Source: Chloranthus sessilifolius
Lineage: Eukaryota; Streptophyta; Magnoliopsida; Chloranthales; Chloranthaceae
Length of the DNA stretch: 64,000 nt
Assembly: GCA_021018995.1 (NCBI GenBank)
Contig: CM037598.1
Span: 63,444,671 to 63,508,670 of the forward strand
Direction: 5' to 3'
Positions 1-10,919 of this stretch are shown one piece after another. A program made the position numbers and the translations under genes. Every line of letters starts with the position of its first letter. Positions within the stretch are counted from its first letter, which is position 1. The notes below the pieces were generated by a model, which had not been told where the DNA came from, did not search any database, and worked only from the letters and a program-made list of their open reading frames with translations.

Positions 1-41
1 ACAACGATCACCGTCGTTCTCACGATAAACTTGCAGCGTAC
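1..41 (-). pseudogene. Tekay-1 protease, first codons only
   Basis: After the intron-like segment the minus strand reopens with codons reading G-T-L-Q-V-Y, matching the G-T-L-T-I-Y that begins the protease part of Tekay-2. Only about 13 codons are inside the window. The catalytic Asp-Ser/Pro-Gly motif would lie beyond the edge. Confidence 0.45.
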
Positions 42-185
42 CTATACGGTATATACATGACTACATTCAGACATACGCATGCTATGTACACTCATATGCT
101 AGTATGCACCTATATCTTCCTACAATGCACTTTCTTCTTTAAGAAAATAATAATTGAATTTAATCATAATGAAGTGCAATTGTAC
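42..185 (-). other. Intron-like segment at the gag-protease boundary of Tekay-1
   Basis: On the minus strand the donor reads CAAG|GTACAA (GT at 185-184) and the acceptor reads CCGTATAG|GTAC (AG at 43-42), giving a 144-bp AT-rich interval in phase 1. The preceding codons end D-V-I-Q-G and the following ones read T-L-Q-V-Y. The position and phase are the same as the 167-bp segment at 24734-24900 in Tekay-2. The last bases before the acceptor are also similar (TATAC.GTATAG against TATACTATAG). Confidence 0.6.
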
Positions 186-1385
186 CTTGGATCACGTCAG
201 TGCTCACGAGCGTCCTCGTGAGAGATAGCAAAAGCACGGCCCGACAACGCTGTCTGCGCGATGCAAGTAGTGGCAGCAGAGCCCTCTTTTCTCATGTCTG
301 GGCACTGAATCATGTTCCACATTTGAAGCATCCACGGTATCTCTTCCTCCGAGGTCTTGTGTGACTTTCCGCCGAGCACACTTCATCTGTAAGTGGAAGG
401 TGCGGCTCGAGAAAAGGTCCTTGATGTGATGCCCCAGACATTTGAGTGCAGCGGGGCCCTCTCTTCTAAATGGTCTCATCGCAGATGTGTTAGACCTTCG
501 GAAATTTGAATATCTTTAGACACTTGAGCGCGCATGAACATCCTCGGCTTTTTATTCCCGAGTAGTCATACTCGCTTGCTCCTCCAGCGTTGGCTTCCCT
601 TTCCAATCTTTTCTTTTATTTATATCCTTTTTCGCCACTATCGCCTTCCCCATCACCTCTGCGTAAGTCTCAAGCTCAAAGATAGATACCCTTTCTTGAA
701 TCTTTGGGTCGTAGGGCCTTCTTCAAACCTTCCGCCTTCATTTCTTCCGTCAGAACTTCTTTCGGTGCAAACCTTGACAACCTTACAAACTCATTACCGT
801 ACTCACGCATGCGGTCATACTTCCTTGGACTAGGTTAGCAAAGTCCTTCTTCAACTGATTTCGGACTTGCTTTGGAAAGTACTCCTTGTTAAACGCCGAC
901 TCAAACTGATTCCAGGTCCATGGTGTGTGTGGACCCTCGACCTCTCTTTTTCTCAAAACTGGCCTCCACCATGCATCCGCATCTCCTTCCAACTGAAAAG
1001 ATGCCCACCCACCTTCTCACGTTACAGGCTCTGCAACCTTTCAAGTAATTTCTCTATTTGTTTGATCCACTTCTCGCCTCAAGCGGATCAAATGCCCGTG
1101 GAAAACAGGAGGTCTCAATCTCCTAAAATCCACAAATGATGAAGGTAGTAGTGCAGGTGGTGGCGGTGGTGGCTGATGCTGCTGATTGTTATTTGCAGCA
1201 AGCAACGCCGTCTGCTGCTCTAGGGCGCCCATCACCTTAGTGAGTTTATTCAAGGCTCTTCTCCACTTCTCTCTTACGTGATCGAAGCGGTCTAGATCCC
1301 CTCCGGATCTCGATGGGATATCTTCATTACGCACTTAGCGTCGTAGGCGTCTACCTCTTGGTCGACCCCTTCCACGGTGTTCCAT
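186..1385 (-). pseudogene. gag: Tekay-1 gag, frameshifted
   Basis: The capsid/nucleocapsid polyprotein of a chromovirus. The probable start is the ATG at 1385, followed by MEHRGRGRPRGRR, an AT-hook-like basic tract also found at the N-terminus of the Tekay-2 gag. A TAA follows about 17 codons later. The next readable block (1334-1041) has a Gln/Pro-rich linker and the SSFVDFRRLRPP motif that precedes the gag core. The core (992-783) reads DADAWWRP, then TWNQFESAFNKEYFP, then NQLKKDFANLVQGSM. Towards 200 a broken zinc-knuckle region (CFKCG) and the GRAFAISHEDARE stretch mark the gag C-terminus. Reading requires at least three frame changes and crosses stops, so the copy is dead. Family assignment is by motif. 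Confidence 0.75.
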
Positions 1386-1489
1386 TTAATTCTGTTACAA
1401 TGAAACAAGAGTCTCATTAACAAAAGGTCCCTTACACCTGACAACTTCTCAAACTAAAAAGGTCAAGACTTGTCGAGCAGCTTCTAAAG

Positions 1490-1505
1490 CCATGCTCGAT
1501 ACCAA
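1490..1505 (-). other. Primer-binding site of Tekay-1
   Basis: The minus strand reads TTGGTATCGAGCATGG two bases after the LTR end. This resembles the initiator-Met tRNA complement (TGGTATCAGAGC) used by chromoviruses, with mismatches. Confidence 0.6.
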
Positions 1506-3030
1506 GCTGTGACCCAAATTTGGCGCCCGAAACCCGTGCGTCGGTGGGTGGCGCTAAGGCGAGCCGTAATTGTATCACATTGCGTCTCACAAAGTTGCAC
1601 AGCGGAATGCTAAGCGGAACCACACTGACGAAACTTACATCAAAAGACATATTTCTATCATTTATACCCCAAAAGACGGTTCTAATCCCCTAGAGATGGA
1701 AAAGAACCGTTTGGAACCACCGGTAAGGACCCATCCTTACCGAAACATGGTTCCTCCAAAAGAATATCCAAAAAAAAAATGTAATTACAGAGTATACTTT
1801 TACAACTTGAAAAGCTCTCAAAACATGGATCTAAGGTCTAAGGCCGGACCTACTCCGGTTGGGCACAAAGGAAGCAATTCTCCGGATTCGGCTCCTCTAG
1901 ATCCTCGCTTGGGTCAAAGTCGGGATCCACGCCTCGGGTAACCCAGCCCAACTCCTTCTCCGAACACGAAATATTAGTGAAGGAATGAGCTTCATCCAAG
2001 CTCAATGAGGTAAAACTTATAGCATGCTTATCGAACATCAAATACGTATATCATGGCATGACAAAAGCGAACGAAACGAAATATATCCAAAGTGATCTCA
2101 TAGTTTTACACACATACATATGAATTCATGTTCATGCACACATATCATCGATGAAAAGAAAACTTAAAGTGCTTTACTTAAAGTAATAGAATGAGGAACT
2201 ATAGCCTCAAGCCCCGATGGAGTACCCACCATCGTCACTCACATGAGTCATATTCACACATATTCAAGGTCCCATAGAGTTGGACACTTGCGGACGTAAG
2301 TACCGTTGAGCATATCACACAAAGCATACTGAACGTATCACACATACATACTGACGTATCACACAAAGGGTGTCTGGATTGGCCGCCGTCGTCACGGATA
2401 TCCTGCGCGTCGATCACGGTTATACCGCCGTCGATCGGTGGTATTCACATAACCTCAAATCGTAGTGCGTACATATAGCTTATCGCCGTGTGTTTGTGAT
2501 AACTATACATTAGATGAAAACTACTTTGAAACCAAAACTCACACATGCTCATATCACAACGCTCTCGAAATCTCATATCTTGCACATGACGTCATATCGA
2601 ACATATCATAACGGAGGCCACATACTCAAGCATATACGGAAACATATGTCAAGACTTATGCGAATTCATATATCAAAACATAACGAAAGCACGGTCAAAG
2701 CATATCCGAAAATCATATGTCAAGCAAATCGGAAGTCATATCGAACAAGAGACATATCATGACCTGATACATATCGTCAAAACAATGCACATGATAGATG
2801 GTTTTCCCTACCTCACAAAGTAATTCCTTGCATGCTCATCCTTCACGAAGGTTGGTTCGTTCCACACGTAACCTCACCTAAACAAGGCACACTCATTCAT
2901 TAGAATGATGTACAACCCTGGAAAGTCCCCATAGGTTTCCACAACAAAACGAAATCAACCGGAAAAGCAGGGATTTCGATCGTGAATCCAAATTAACGAC
3001 TAAAACTGCGTTTTAACGGCGAAAAATGAA

Positions 3031-3255
3031 TTGACCGTCGAAATAAATTTCGACGGTCGAATTCTACAAGGCAATTTTGCATTTTAAATTGATCGGTCAA
3101 TTAAAATTCGACCATAATTTCTCAAAGTCCAAAAATCCCTTTCGCTTATATAGAGTTCGATCGGTCGAAACTAAATTGACCTGGGTCAATTTCACTTAAG
3201 TCCGAGAAGCCCTTTTGTGGCTATTTCGATCGGTCGAAATGAATTTCGGATCGAA
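3031..3255 (-). repeat. Palindromic word cluster in the Tekay-1 LTR
   Basis: Words of the form TTCGAYCGGTCGAA recur: TTGACCGTCGAA at 3031, TTCGACGGTCGAA near 3049, TTGATCGGTCAA near 3089, TTCGATCGGTCGAA near 3156 and 3225, and TTCGGATCGAA near 3244. They occur mainly as pairs 18-20 bp apart. The sites keep TCGA outer half-sites, but the centre differs from the TTAA centre in Tekay-2. Confidence 0.6.
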
Positions 3256-3606
3256 TTGTTCTTTTCTTCGTAATGAGGGTTTCTCACTCGGGTTCAACCC
3301 ACTTGAAAACTCAACTTCTTCTCATCATTTCAACCCATTCTACTACTTTTAGCTTGTTGAAAGCCATCTATATGTATTGAAGTTCCTTACCTAGGTTTGA
3401 GCGAGATCTCCTCCTCTAGCTCAAGAACACTAGGGTTCCATGGAGTTCTTTGACTTGGTGGATCCTTGCTCGATTAGCTGTTCTTCCCCTTGACAGCGGA
3501 TCGATCTCGGCAGCTCACTCGTAGCATTGAATAACCCTAGGTTTGTCTCTCTCTCTTCTTAACTCTCTTCCCTTTTGCAGTAAATAGAAATAAATGCCCT
3601 AGGTTT

Positions 3607-3615
3607 CTATTTATA
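3607..3615 (-). promoter_or_regulatory. TATA box of the Tekay-1 LTR
   Basis: TATAAATAG on the minus strand, about 215 bp inside the LTR and followed by a GA-rich leader. The position is as expected for the LTR promoter. Confidence 0.55.
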
Positions 3616-3830
3616 CTACTTTCTCTCTTGACTGGGTGTGAAACAGATACACCACAGTCCAGTGTACATGAGCATCAAGCTCTTACACCGGGTCTAGTCA
3701 TCATCGATCAAGTTCATTGAATTTGATCTATAGACATTACAACATCGTAAAGAGGCATCCTCGGCTCATGACCCATCGGCACAAGTACCGAAGTGTACGG
3801 ATCAAGGCTATGCAAAGTCGGGATGTTACA

Positions 3831-4354
3831 CTTGCCCTTCTGATCAGTTCCTTGATAGAAGCTTTGAACCAGCTGCCATTTAGGAATTTGATGGTGAGGG
3901 CATTGCCTTAACAGTTCTTTAAACCTTTCCCATGCTTCATGGAAAGTTTCAGTTGAGTTTTGGGAGAAAGAGATGATGCTTTCTCTCAGTTGGCTGGTTT
4001 TAGTCATTGGGAAATATTTTGACAAAAATTGACATTGCAAATCATTCCATGATGTGATGCTGTTTGGTGCTAACATAGATAACCATGCTCTAGCTTTGTC
4101 CTTTAAGGAAAGAGCCTAAGCTTGGTTGCCTCTGGACCCAGTCCAGCTATGTTAAATGTTGTGCATAAAGCCAGAAATTCATCAATGTGTTTGTAAGGGT
4201 CTTCCTTACTCAATCCATGGAATGAAGGCAACATTTGGATGGTGGAGGACTTAATTTCATAATTTCCCTCCACTGTGGGAAATTGAATGCAAAATGGGGA
4301 ATTATAAGCACCAGGGGCAAAGTAGTCTCTTAACAATCTCTGTTCTTCACCCAT
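3831..4354 (-). pseudogene. gag: Athila-1 gag, N-terminal part
   Basis: The gag of an Athila-type element, minus strand, starting M-G-E-E-Q-R-L-L near 4354. Diagnostic stretches are FHGLSKEDPYKHIDEFL, LFP-SLKDKARAWL-like wording, then FLSKYFPMTKTSQLRESI and FHEAWERFKELLRQCPHH (retrotransposon gag domain). The two readable pieces (4354-4103 and 4076-3831) are in different frames, so there is a frameshift near 4090. The protein breaks off at 3831, where the Tekay-1 LTR begins. The zinc knuckle expected downstream is missing here but is visible in Athila-2. Confidence 0.75.
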
Positions 4355-4834
4355 TTTAGCAGATATGCATGATGTATATGGGTTTCTTAGGAGTCTTTCA
4401 ACTTCGAATTTAACGAGAGAATCTCAGATTGAGGGTTCTCTGCCAAACATACAACTAAGAGAGAGTTTGGTATGCAAGAAACTGTCTATTTAAGAACTTT
4501 CCTTTCCTTTTACACATACCAGACGCATAAAAATAACAACAAAATTAATAAATGGTTGATAAATAAATGAAAATAAATGAAAAACTCAAAGCACGCCAAA
4601 TTTGACAAAAGACAAAAGAGTGGCACATTTATTCAAATAACTAGAAGGCAAAGAATAAAACTTCAAAAATAAAAAATAAAAATTCTGCTTTAAGATAAAG
4701 CAGTTTTCTATACAAAATCCGTAGACATTTAATCAAGCACTTGAAATGCAAAGTGCAGGTTTAAAGCAAAAATTAAAATAAAAATCAAATCTACAAAATA
4801 GAAAAACTTAGGTCTATCTATTTTAGAACAAACT

Positions 4835-4852
4835 TCCCCGGCAACGGCGCCA
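4835..4852 (-). other. Primer-binding site of Athila-1 (tRNA-Asp type)
   Basis: The minus strand reads TGGCGCCGTTGCCGGGGA just downstream of the LTR end, a full 18-base match to the sequence usual for Athila elements. Confidence 0.85.
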
Positions 4853-5868
4853 AAAACTTGTTGTCGCTCCAAGTGTGCCATAATTGTGTGCATTATGAAT
4901 CAAAAATTAAAGAATTAAAGAATGCTAGGTTATATGGATGTTAACTTATGAAAGGGATATCAGCACATTGGGGCTAACACTGGCCTGCAAGATCAGGGCC
5001 AATTGTAGCAAGTTTTAAATGTAAGTGAGTAAAAGATCGTCCACAGGGAATTGATTTAAAATTTAAGATAAACCTCCAGATCTGAGCTACCAGATCTGAC
5101 CTCTGATCCTATCTACAAAGCACATAAGATGGGAGGTTGAATTTGTCACATTAACTAAATGATAAAAGTAAAAATTAAACTAAGTGATCCAGATCCGAGT
5201 TGGGGAGATGTTTAAAATAAGACAAATGCAGAAATAATAGCTTCATGTACTTTAGCCTCTGAATTTTAATGGAGAATCTGTAGTTCAACAGAGCAGATTC
5301 AATCTTCATCTGGCTACCAGCACAGATGTAAGAGAAATAAATCCGAATTAAGGAATAGGTTTAGACTTATGGCTATGATCTGTCCACTTAAATGGTCACA
5401 GATCATCCAATAGTTGTGGCCTATTCTTTAGTTCAGAACATGAACATCACTGTAAATGCTGCTAGAATTAGGTTACCAACGCTAATTCGCATAGGGGTGA
5501 TGAATTAAGGGAAGTTGCATGCGGATGAGTGAATCTAAAGAAGTCTAATGCACTAAGGTGAACATTCAGAACCCTCGACATGACTCCAATGGAGAAGACA
5601 CAAATTACTGCAACCTTTTAAAATCCAAAATTACAATTACAGAGCACGGCTTCTTAGAGAGCCCTCAGACTTACAGTCTGAGCTTCTTAGAGAGCCCTCA
5701 GACTTACAGTCTTGAATCCGAACTTGGAAGTACAAATCACTCACAATGGCTCTCAAAGGTAAACTACAAGAAGGGATTACAGGGGTTCGGATAAGCTATC
5801 CGACCGGAATGAGGGAAACAGAGATGAAAACTCTAAAAAACTGGATGCCCAATTTGGGCGAATGGCTT

Positions 5869-5877
5869 CTATTTATA
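5869..5877 (-). promoter_or_regulatory. TATA box of the Athila-1 LTR
   Basis: TATAAATAG on the minus strand, at the place corresponding to the TATA box at 61095-61103 in the Athila-2 LTR. Confidence 0.5.
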
Positions 5878-6248
5878 CTTTTTCCTCCATCCTGCGCATT
5901 TGGATTGACCAATCGGAATGCTTTAGATCTGGATTGCCCAATGAGGGTTGAGCACGGGATCTAGATCTGTTTTGGCCAATGGAAATGCTACGATCTGGTT
6001 ATCGGTGCGAAGCATCAATTCATTATGGGTTTGAAATTCTGTTTGAGCTTGGAAGTTCATGATAATTTAACTTTGGGCGCTCACATGGGTTGGAATATGC
6101 CGGATCTTGATTGGAACCTTCCGAATGTTCTGGTCTTTTGATTGCATTGCGGCGTGCAAAGTTTCAAATACCTTCTTGGACGAGTTGCAAATCCCGAATG
6201 CCATTTCGCATAGTTTAAGGGCTTTTTAAAGTTCAATGTCTTCTGTAG

Positions 6249-6520
6249 CTCTGTTCGCAATGTTCGATCTTCTTTTCGAGGAGTTCACATCCTCTTCGAA
6301 AGCTTCACCTCGAGTTTTAGTCCTTTTCGCGAGTTTAGGGCCTTTTCAAAAGTTCAATGACTTCAAGCTCGCTCGCAAAGTTCAATCTTCTTTTCGAGGA
6401 GTGTTTTCTTCTTTTCGCAAAGTTCAAGGTTCTTTACGAATAGTAGAAGTTCTTTGCGAATTCAACTCTAGGCTCCCATTCTTCTTTGCGAATTGACTTT
6501 TAACTTGATTTTTTCTTTGC
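6249..6520 (-). repeat. Short inverted-word cluster in the Athila-1 U3
   Basis: The words TTCGCAAAGTTC, TTTTCGAGGAG and CTTTGCGAATTC recur. TTCGCAAA and TTTGCGAA are reverse complements of each other. From 6372 to 6455 they sit at about 20-bp steps. The cluster lies upstream of the LTR TATA box. Confidence 0.5.
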
Positions 6521-6800
6521 GAATGGCTCTCTCTCTTGCTTCAGGTCTTTGTCTGCTCTTTTAGACCCTCTTTAGCCATTGCTGAGGCTGTTTCTTCACT
6601 CCTTCTTTAAACTTGACATGAGCTATCAGCTTTTTGATCTTTTTGGGATGCTTTTCGGATTTGGACCTGTCTGATTGGTTAGCTGTAAAATGCACACTAA
6701 AGCACTTATTTAGTCTTCTCAAGGGTCTTTCAAGGCTCATGTTTAGGGGTGAAAAATGGTATTTTTCACTACTTAACATCTGTCTGGGCCTTTCTTGCAG

Positions 6801-6992
6801 CAATTGAAGATCCTCTTCCCATTCAAGTAACATAGCTGGTACTCCTTTTGAAGGCGCTTTTGTGAAAGGAGTTGATGCTATTTCATGGATGACAAACAAT
6901 ACAAAGAAATTATTCCCTTCCTAGACCTCTATGCCTCATTGTTGGACCTTTTCAGCACAGCTGCTTTTGGGAAATGAAACAAAGTTCCACAG
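6801..6992 (+). pseudogene. FAD/NAD(P)-binding oxidoreductase-like exon, broken
   Basis: An exon-like block between an acceptor (TTCTTGCAG|CAATTG) and a donor (CCACAG|GTTGGC). One frame reads PFEGAFVKGVDAISWMTNN, which I associate with a plant FAD/NAD(P)-binding oxidoreductase (renalase-like) family. A TAG follows shortly after, and the downstream wording (STAAFGK, NKVPQ) is in another frame. It begins 22 bp after the Athila-1 LTR, so its 5' context may have been lost to that insertion. The family name is from memory and moderate at best. It is a fragment either way. Confidence 0.4.
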
Positions 6993-7168
6993 GTTGGCTT
7001 TCTAACGGCATTAGGCATATGCGTTATGATTATTAATATTCTAAATTAATGAAAATGGTACCATTCAAAAAATTATTTTTCATCATGGTGATTGATTGCA
7101 ACTTTAGGTCCATGACTTCTGGGTATATGGACATGGATATAGATTCAACTTGAATTGTTGCAAACCCC

Positions 7169-7431
7169 TTGTTAAGAGATGACTACCCGCCATCTCTGGG
7201 TAATGAGCTTCTGAGTACGGAGGACCGTAAGGTAGTCGCATGGGGTGAAGGGCACAACTCATGGGTAAGTATTCTGTTTTTGTATCTATTAAACTTGTTG
7301 TCTTGTGAGCATCTCATATGCGTTAAGCTAACTGGCAGGTTAGTGGAGTTGCATTTGATTCATATTGGTCATCACCAACTTCAGGTGCCACAAGCGAGAA
7401 TGTAATGTACCGGTTTGGTTCTGTTGGTCAG
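7169..7431 (+). pseudogene. WDR20/creC-type WD40 gene fragment, two exons
   Basis: Two exons on the plus strand. Exon A ends at 7264 with EDRKVVAWGEGHNSW and a consensus donor (TGG|GTAAGT). Exon B is 7339-7431, between GGCAG and a GGTCAG|GTATGA donor, and reads VSGVAFDSYW, then ENVMYRFGSVGQ. These words match the plant WD40 proteins related to WDR20/creC. The junction is in frame. The sequence before STEDRK (7169-7215) does not fit the family and looks rearranged. I found no following exon (DTQLLLWD is expected) in the next several kb. It is therefore a fragment, either left from a disrupted gene or captured by a transposon. Confidence 0.6.
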
Positions 7432-7899
7432 GTATGAAAAATTATAAAATATCTTTGCTACATCGATTTGATCATAGATAAGATACTCAAGAATCAGGCA
7501 GATAAAAATATCTTTGGCTTGAACTTCATGCCATTTTAGTGATTGAGAATCTACTGAACTGTATTGATTGATTATGCAACTAATTTTGAGCTGTATTGGT
7601 GCTCATAAAAAAAATAAAAAGTTTGAGCTGTATTGGTGTTTTATAATATTTTTTTTTCTTTTTAAGGTCTTTTTTGGTTCTATTATTTATTTTTATTTAA
7701 GAATGCCCAGATAATTTTTTAACTTGAATTTCACGTTATCAATATGAGTCTTTTAATCTATTCATTTTCCTCTTGTTACTGTTATGGTTTTCGTAGTTTG
7801 GATATAATCAAAGGTTACCCAGATGCCTTTTGGCTTCAATTTTCATTTTATTTTTGTTATTTATGATCAGAGATTTAAAGACTGATATGTAAATCGGCA

Positions 7900-8165
7900 G
7901 GGTTTCAAGCTGATACGTATCGGAGATGTTGGATGCATATCAACCAAACAGGTCGATATTAAAGGACTCTTCTTAAAAAAAATATTTAAGAAACTGTATA
8001 ATAATTTACAATATTAATTTTTTTTGCCCAAAGGGCAATTTTGATAGTATATCCGGTTCATATCGGATACATATCGGCCTATAGGAGCCGATATTTGACT
8101 ATCGGGGGTATACATCATATTGGATGGGGCCTATATGAGCCGATATGGATGATATCTAAAACCAT
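7900..8165. repeat. Dispersed repeat rich in TATCGG/CCGATA
   Basis: Words TATCGG and CCGATA alternate around ATATTTGACT and TTGGATGGGGC. Similar wording recurs at 15260-15350 and 48885-49035, suggesting a MITE-like dispersed repeat. Its ends are not defined. Confidence 0.35.
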
Positions 8166-8419
8166 GTTTATGATACTTTGAGTTACCCTTTTTTTTACTA
8201 GATTGAGTGATTGGACATGCAATTTTGAACTGAATTTTTGTTTTTTATTTAAATCTTTTCATGTTAGTGTTATTGTTTTGGGCGTGGAGAGTCAATTTAA
8301 GAAAACTCAGATGGTTTTTTGTCTTGAACTTCAGGCTTTTGTGGTGTTTTTTAGTGATTGGGAATCTTATGAATGTTATTGATTGATTATGCAATTAAGT
8401 TTGAGCTGTGTTTGTGTTT

Positions 8420-8423
<4 letters not shown>

Positions 8424-8459
<36 letters not shown>
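8424..8459. repeat. AT dinucleotide microsatellite
   Basis: An uninterrupted (AT)n run of roughly 36 bp. Confidence 0.9.
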
Positions 8460-8463
<4 letters not shown>

Positions 8464-10696
8464 TTCTTTCTTGCTTCTATTATTTTTTTTTTCAAGACTG
8501 TAAGAAGGCCCATACGAATTTTTAGGGTATAGGGTTTAGTTGTTTTTAATTTAATTTTCATGTTATTAATGTGATTCTTTTAATTGTTTTTAATTTAATT
8601 TTTCATGGTAGTTTTATGCTTTTGGTTGTTTGGATATAATCAAAGGTTACCCAAAGTCTTTTCTGGCACTATCATGTTAGTTTTTTAATTTCTAGAACTT
8701 TGAAGTTTAATGAAGGATGCTCAGGTTATATAAGTAGTATCAGGTGCATTTGTGCTTTTTTATGTTGAATATTTTCTTGGTAAGATTTTATAGTTTGGTT
8801 CTTGGGATTTGATTAAAAATAGTAGCATTTTTTATGCCTTTTTGCCTTTTTATATTACTGATTTGGATTTTATTAATAGGGGTTTTAATGAACTAATGCC
8901 AATTTTATTTTATACTACATGAACTGATTATGCAACAAATTTTTACGCCTCATTTGTGTTTTTTCATATGACCTTTTTTTTCAAGCAAGTGTAGGGTTTT
9001 TGGGTCTTTGGATTTAATTCAAGGATACCCGTATGAGTTTTTGGCTTTATTTCATGTCATTTTTGTTTTTTTAGTTCTTTGGATTTTAATGGATAGCACC
9101 TAGTTTTATTTAATCATTAACTTTATTGATAACATGCTTTTGCTACATCATGGGCTGATTATTCCAGTAATTTTAATTCAAGTATCCTCCTGGTTAAACT
9201 AAAGAAAACATTAGGATGAAACTAAAGCAAAAAATGTGTATGGATGTTTGAATTAAACTCCAAAAAAAAACAAAAAAGCATAATCATATTAATATTTTAA
9301 AAAATGTTTTATGTGAGCATTACGGACATTCCCACCTTAAAGAAATATTTAAAATATTTGAGTGAGAAGTTGGATGCGATTAAGCTGTTGGAACTTGGAA
9401 CTTATTGGAATTTTGGTTTTTTCTTCTTAAATCATTTACTAAACTTAATGCACCAATAGCTACTCTTGACTTTCATTTCTCATATACGTTTCCTAAGTAC
9501 TACGAAAAATGGGAAACGAATGACACCATATATCTAATATGATTTGTTAAATATTCCTTTAATTTCTGCTTAGTGCCCCGAGGTTTTCCTAATATCAAAT
9601 TTTCTCTTAGTTCCCCCTGTTAATTCTACTACACTGATTGATGGTCAACTGATTTTAAGATATGTTTGTAATACCTTCTTGCTTTTGTCACTTTAAGAGT
9701 TTATAGTTTCTTGGTTTTTGGAATTATTTCAAGAATGAGCCGATGCTTTTTTGGCATAAACTGTGTTTTTGTTGTGTTGTTCTGTACTTAAGACTTTAAC
9801 TAAGACTAGGCATTTTTCTTCTACTCTTTTGACCCGTGTTTCTGTTTTTTCCTTAAAAAATTTCATGTCTATTATATGGCTTTTTATTCCTAGGATTCAA
9901 TTTAAGGATACCAAGAAGTCCTTTTGGCTTGAAGCATTCTTGTATTGATTTTTAATGTGTATGATTGAGGGAGGGAGGTGACCTACTTAGGATTGGAATC
10001 CCTACTGGACTTTATACTAATACAAAAAACCAAGACTACCATTCCAACTCACGCAACCAAACATATATCCCAATATAATGAAGTATGCTTGAACTTTCCT
10101 TATTGGTTTTGTTCTATTATAAGGTGATTTCAAGTAATTTGGATTTTTTTATCAGGAAAGCTCATTTATATATCTCCATGAAATATGGCACATCTAACCA
10201 TCTTTCATTATAGTCATTTCAGATAATTGTTTTATGTTTTAAAGAAAGGAAACTAGAAGTTTTATTTAGTCTTCGAAATGGGACCAAGGATAAATTGCAA
10301 GTGGGAATTTGCTGCTTATGCATATCAATTTGATGCAGACATGTGTTTTAGGTCAAATAAAGATTCACAAAACCTCTTTCTATAATATAGAAGCGAAAGA
10401 TTCATGAAACCTCTTTCTATAATTATGCTTATTGAAATGCAGAAAAATGGAAGTGGAGGCTGCATCCAAATGAGTTCATTAAGGTCTACGTTATAAAATT
10501 TGGAATAAGCATAATCATACATATTTATTGCTGACTCCTTCCTTGTAAATATTTTCTGTCATTTTATTTTATTTTTACTTATTATTCCTATGAGTATTAT
10601 GTTGCTTGAGATGGTTTGGGGATGTTCAATGGAAACTAGAAATAGCTCTTGTACGAAGTACTAAATTGATTAAGTGCACAATGAAGGATGAGAAGA

Positions 10697-10830
10697 CAGT
10701 ACGTCAAAATGAGGGAAAAACCACTGCAGCAATATAAAATAAGCCATTGCTTAAAATAGTGGTGTAATATTCCACTCCCTAAAATAATGGTTTTTGAAGT
10801 TAAAACAGTGGTTTAATATATTACCCTCTC
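10697..10830. repeat. Left subterminal repeats of CACTA-1
   Basis: After the terminal CAGTACGTCAAAA come AAACCACTG, GCCATTGCTTAAA, ATAGTGGTG, TAATGGTTTTT and AACAGTGGTTTAA, in both orientations. They mirror the block at 19700-19895. Confidence 0.5.
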
Positions 10831-10919
10831 GTCACGTGCCTATTATCCACTCTTCACATGCAAACCTATTATCCACTCTTCATGTGCAAATCTATTGAGC
10901 CCAACCAAAGCCTCTCATT

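Larger units (their letters stand above)
1..3830 (-). mobile_element. Tekay-1: chromovirus (Ty3/gypsy), 5' part
   Basis: On the minus strand the order is 5' LTR (3830-1508), primer-binding site (1505-1490), gag (from about 1385) and the start of the protease (41-1). The rest lies beyond the left edge. The gag resembles chromovirus gag of the Tekay/Del type: an N-terminal GRGRPRG AT-hook-like motif, then DADAWWRP, then RNQLKKDFANLVQGSM. The LTR begins TGTAACATCCCG and ends GGGTCACA on the minus strand. It interrupts the Athila-1 gag at 3830/3831, so it is the younger insertion. The other flank is out of view, so its target duplication cannot be checked. Confidence 0.8.
1508..3830 (-). repeat. 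5' LTR of Tekay-1
   Basis: A 2323-bp LTR. On the minus strand it starts TGTAACATCCCGAC at 3830 and ends GGGTCACA at 1508, giving TG...CA ends. A TATA box lies about 215 bp in (3615-3607), followed by a leader rich in GAGAGA. A cluster of TCGA-type palindromic words lies 360-580 bp downstream of it. An acidic open stretch (1960-1850, minus) occupies the place where Tekay-2 has a small acidic ORF. The partner LTR is outside the window. Confidence 0.75.
3831..6778 (-). mobile_element. Athila-1: Ty3/gypsy Athila element, 5' part
   Basis: On the minus strand: LTR (6778-4859), PBS (4852-4835) and gag (4354-3831). Gag is then cut by Tekay-1, and the rest is off the window or lost. The PBS matches the tRNA-Asp type typical of Athila. 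The gag shares the order and wording of the Athila-2 gag near 59.5 kb (FAPGAYNSPF against YAPGAYNSPF, and FHGLSKEDPY in both). Confidence 0.8.
4859..6778 (-). repeat. 5' LTR of Athila-1
   Basis: A 1920-bp LTR. On the minus strand it starts TGTTAAGTAGTGAAAAA at 6778 and ends ...CGACAACA at 4859, six bases from the PBS. It aligns by eye with the LTR of Athila-2 (60095-62180) at both ends and around the TATA box. The U3 word cluster differs between the two. Confidence 0.75.
7432..10696. other. AT-rich gene-free stretch
   Basis: No convincing coding sequence. It is T-rich on the plus strand with diverged internal repetition: phrases such as 'gtgattgggaatct', 'gattgattatgcaa' and 'ggataatcaaaggttaccc' recur at roughly 0.3-0.6 kb. 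It includes a TATCGG/CCGATA repeat at 7900-8165 and an AT microsatellite at 8424-8459. It could be old intron of the WD40 gene or degraded transposon. Confidence 0.5.

Noticed and set aside
2514-2762. 82-codon open frame in the Tekay-1 LTR
   Set aside because: It is made of repeated CATAT/ACATATC words within the LTR and is antisense to the element. Not protein-like.
6249-6496. Plus-strand open frame in the Athila-1 LTR
   Set aside because: It follows from the repeated TTCGCAAA words and lies in U3 on the strand opposite to the element. No family resemblance.
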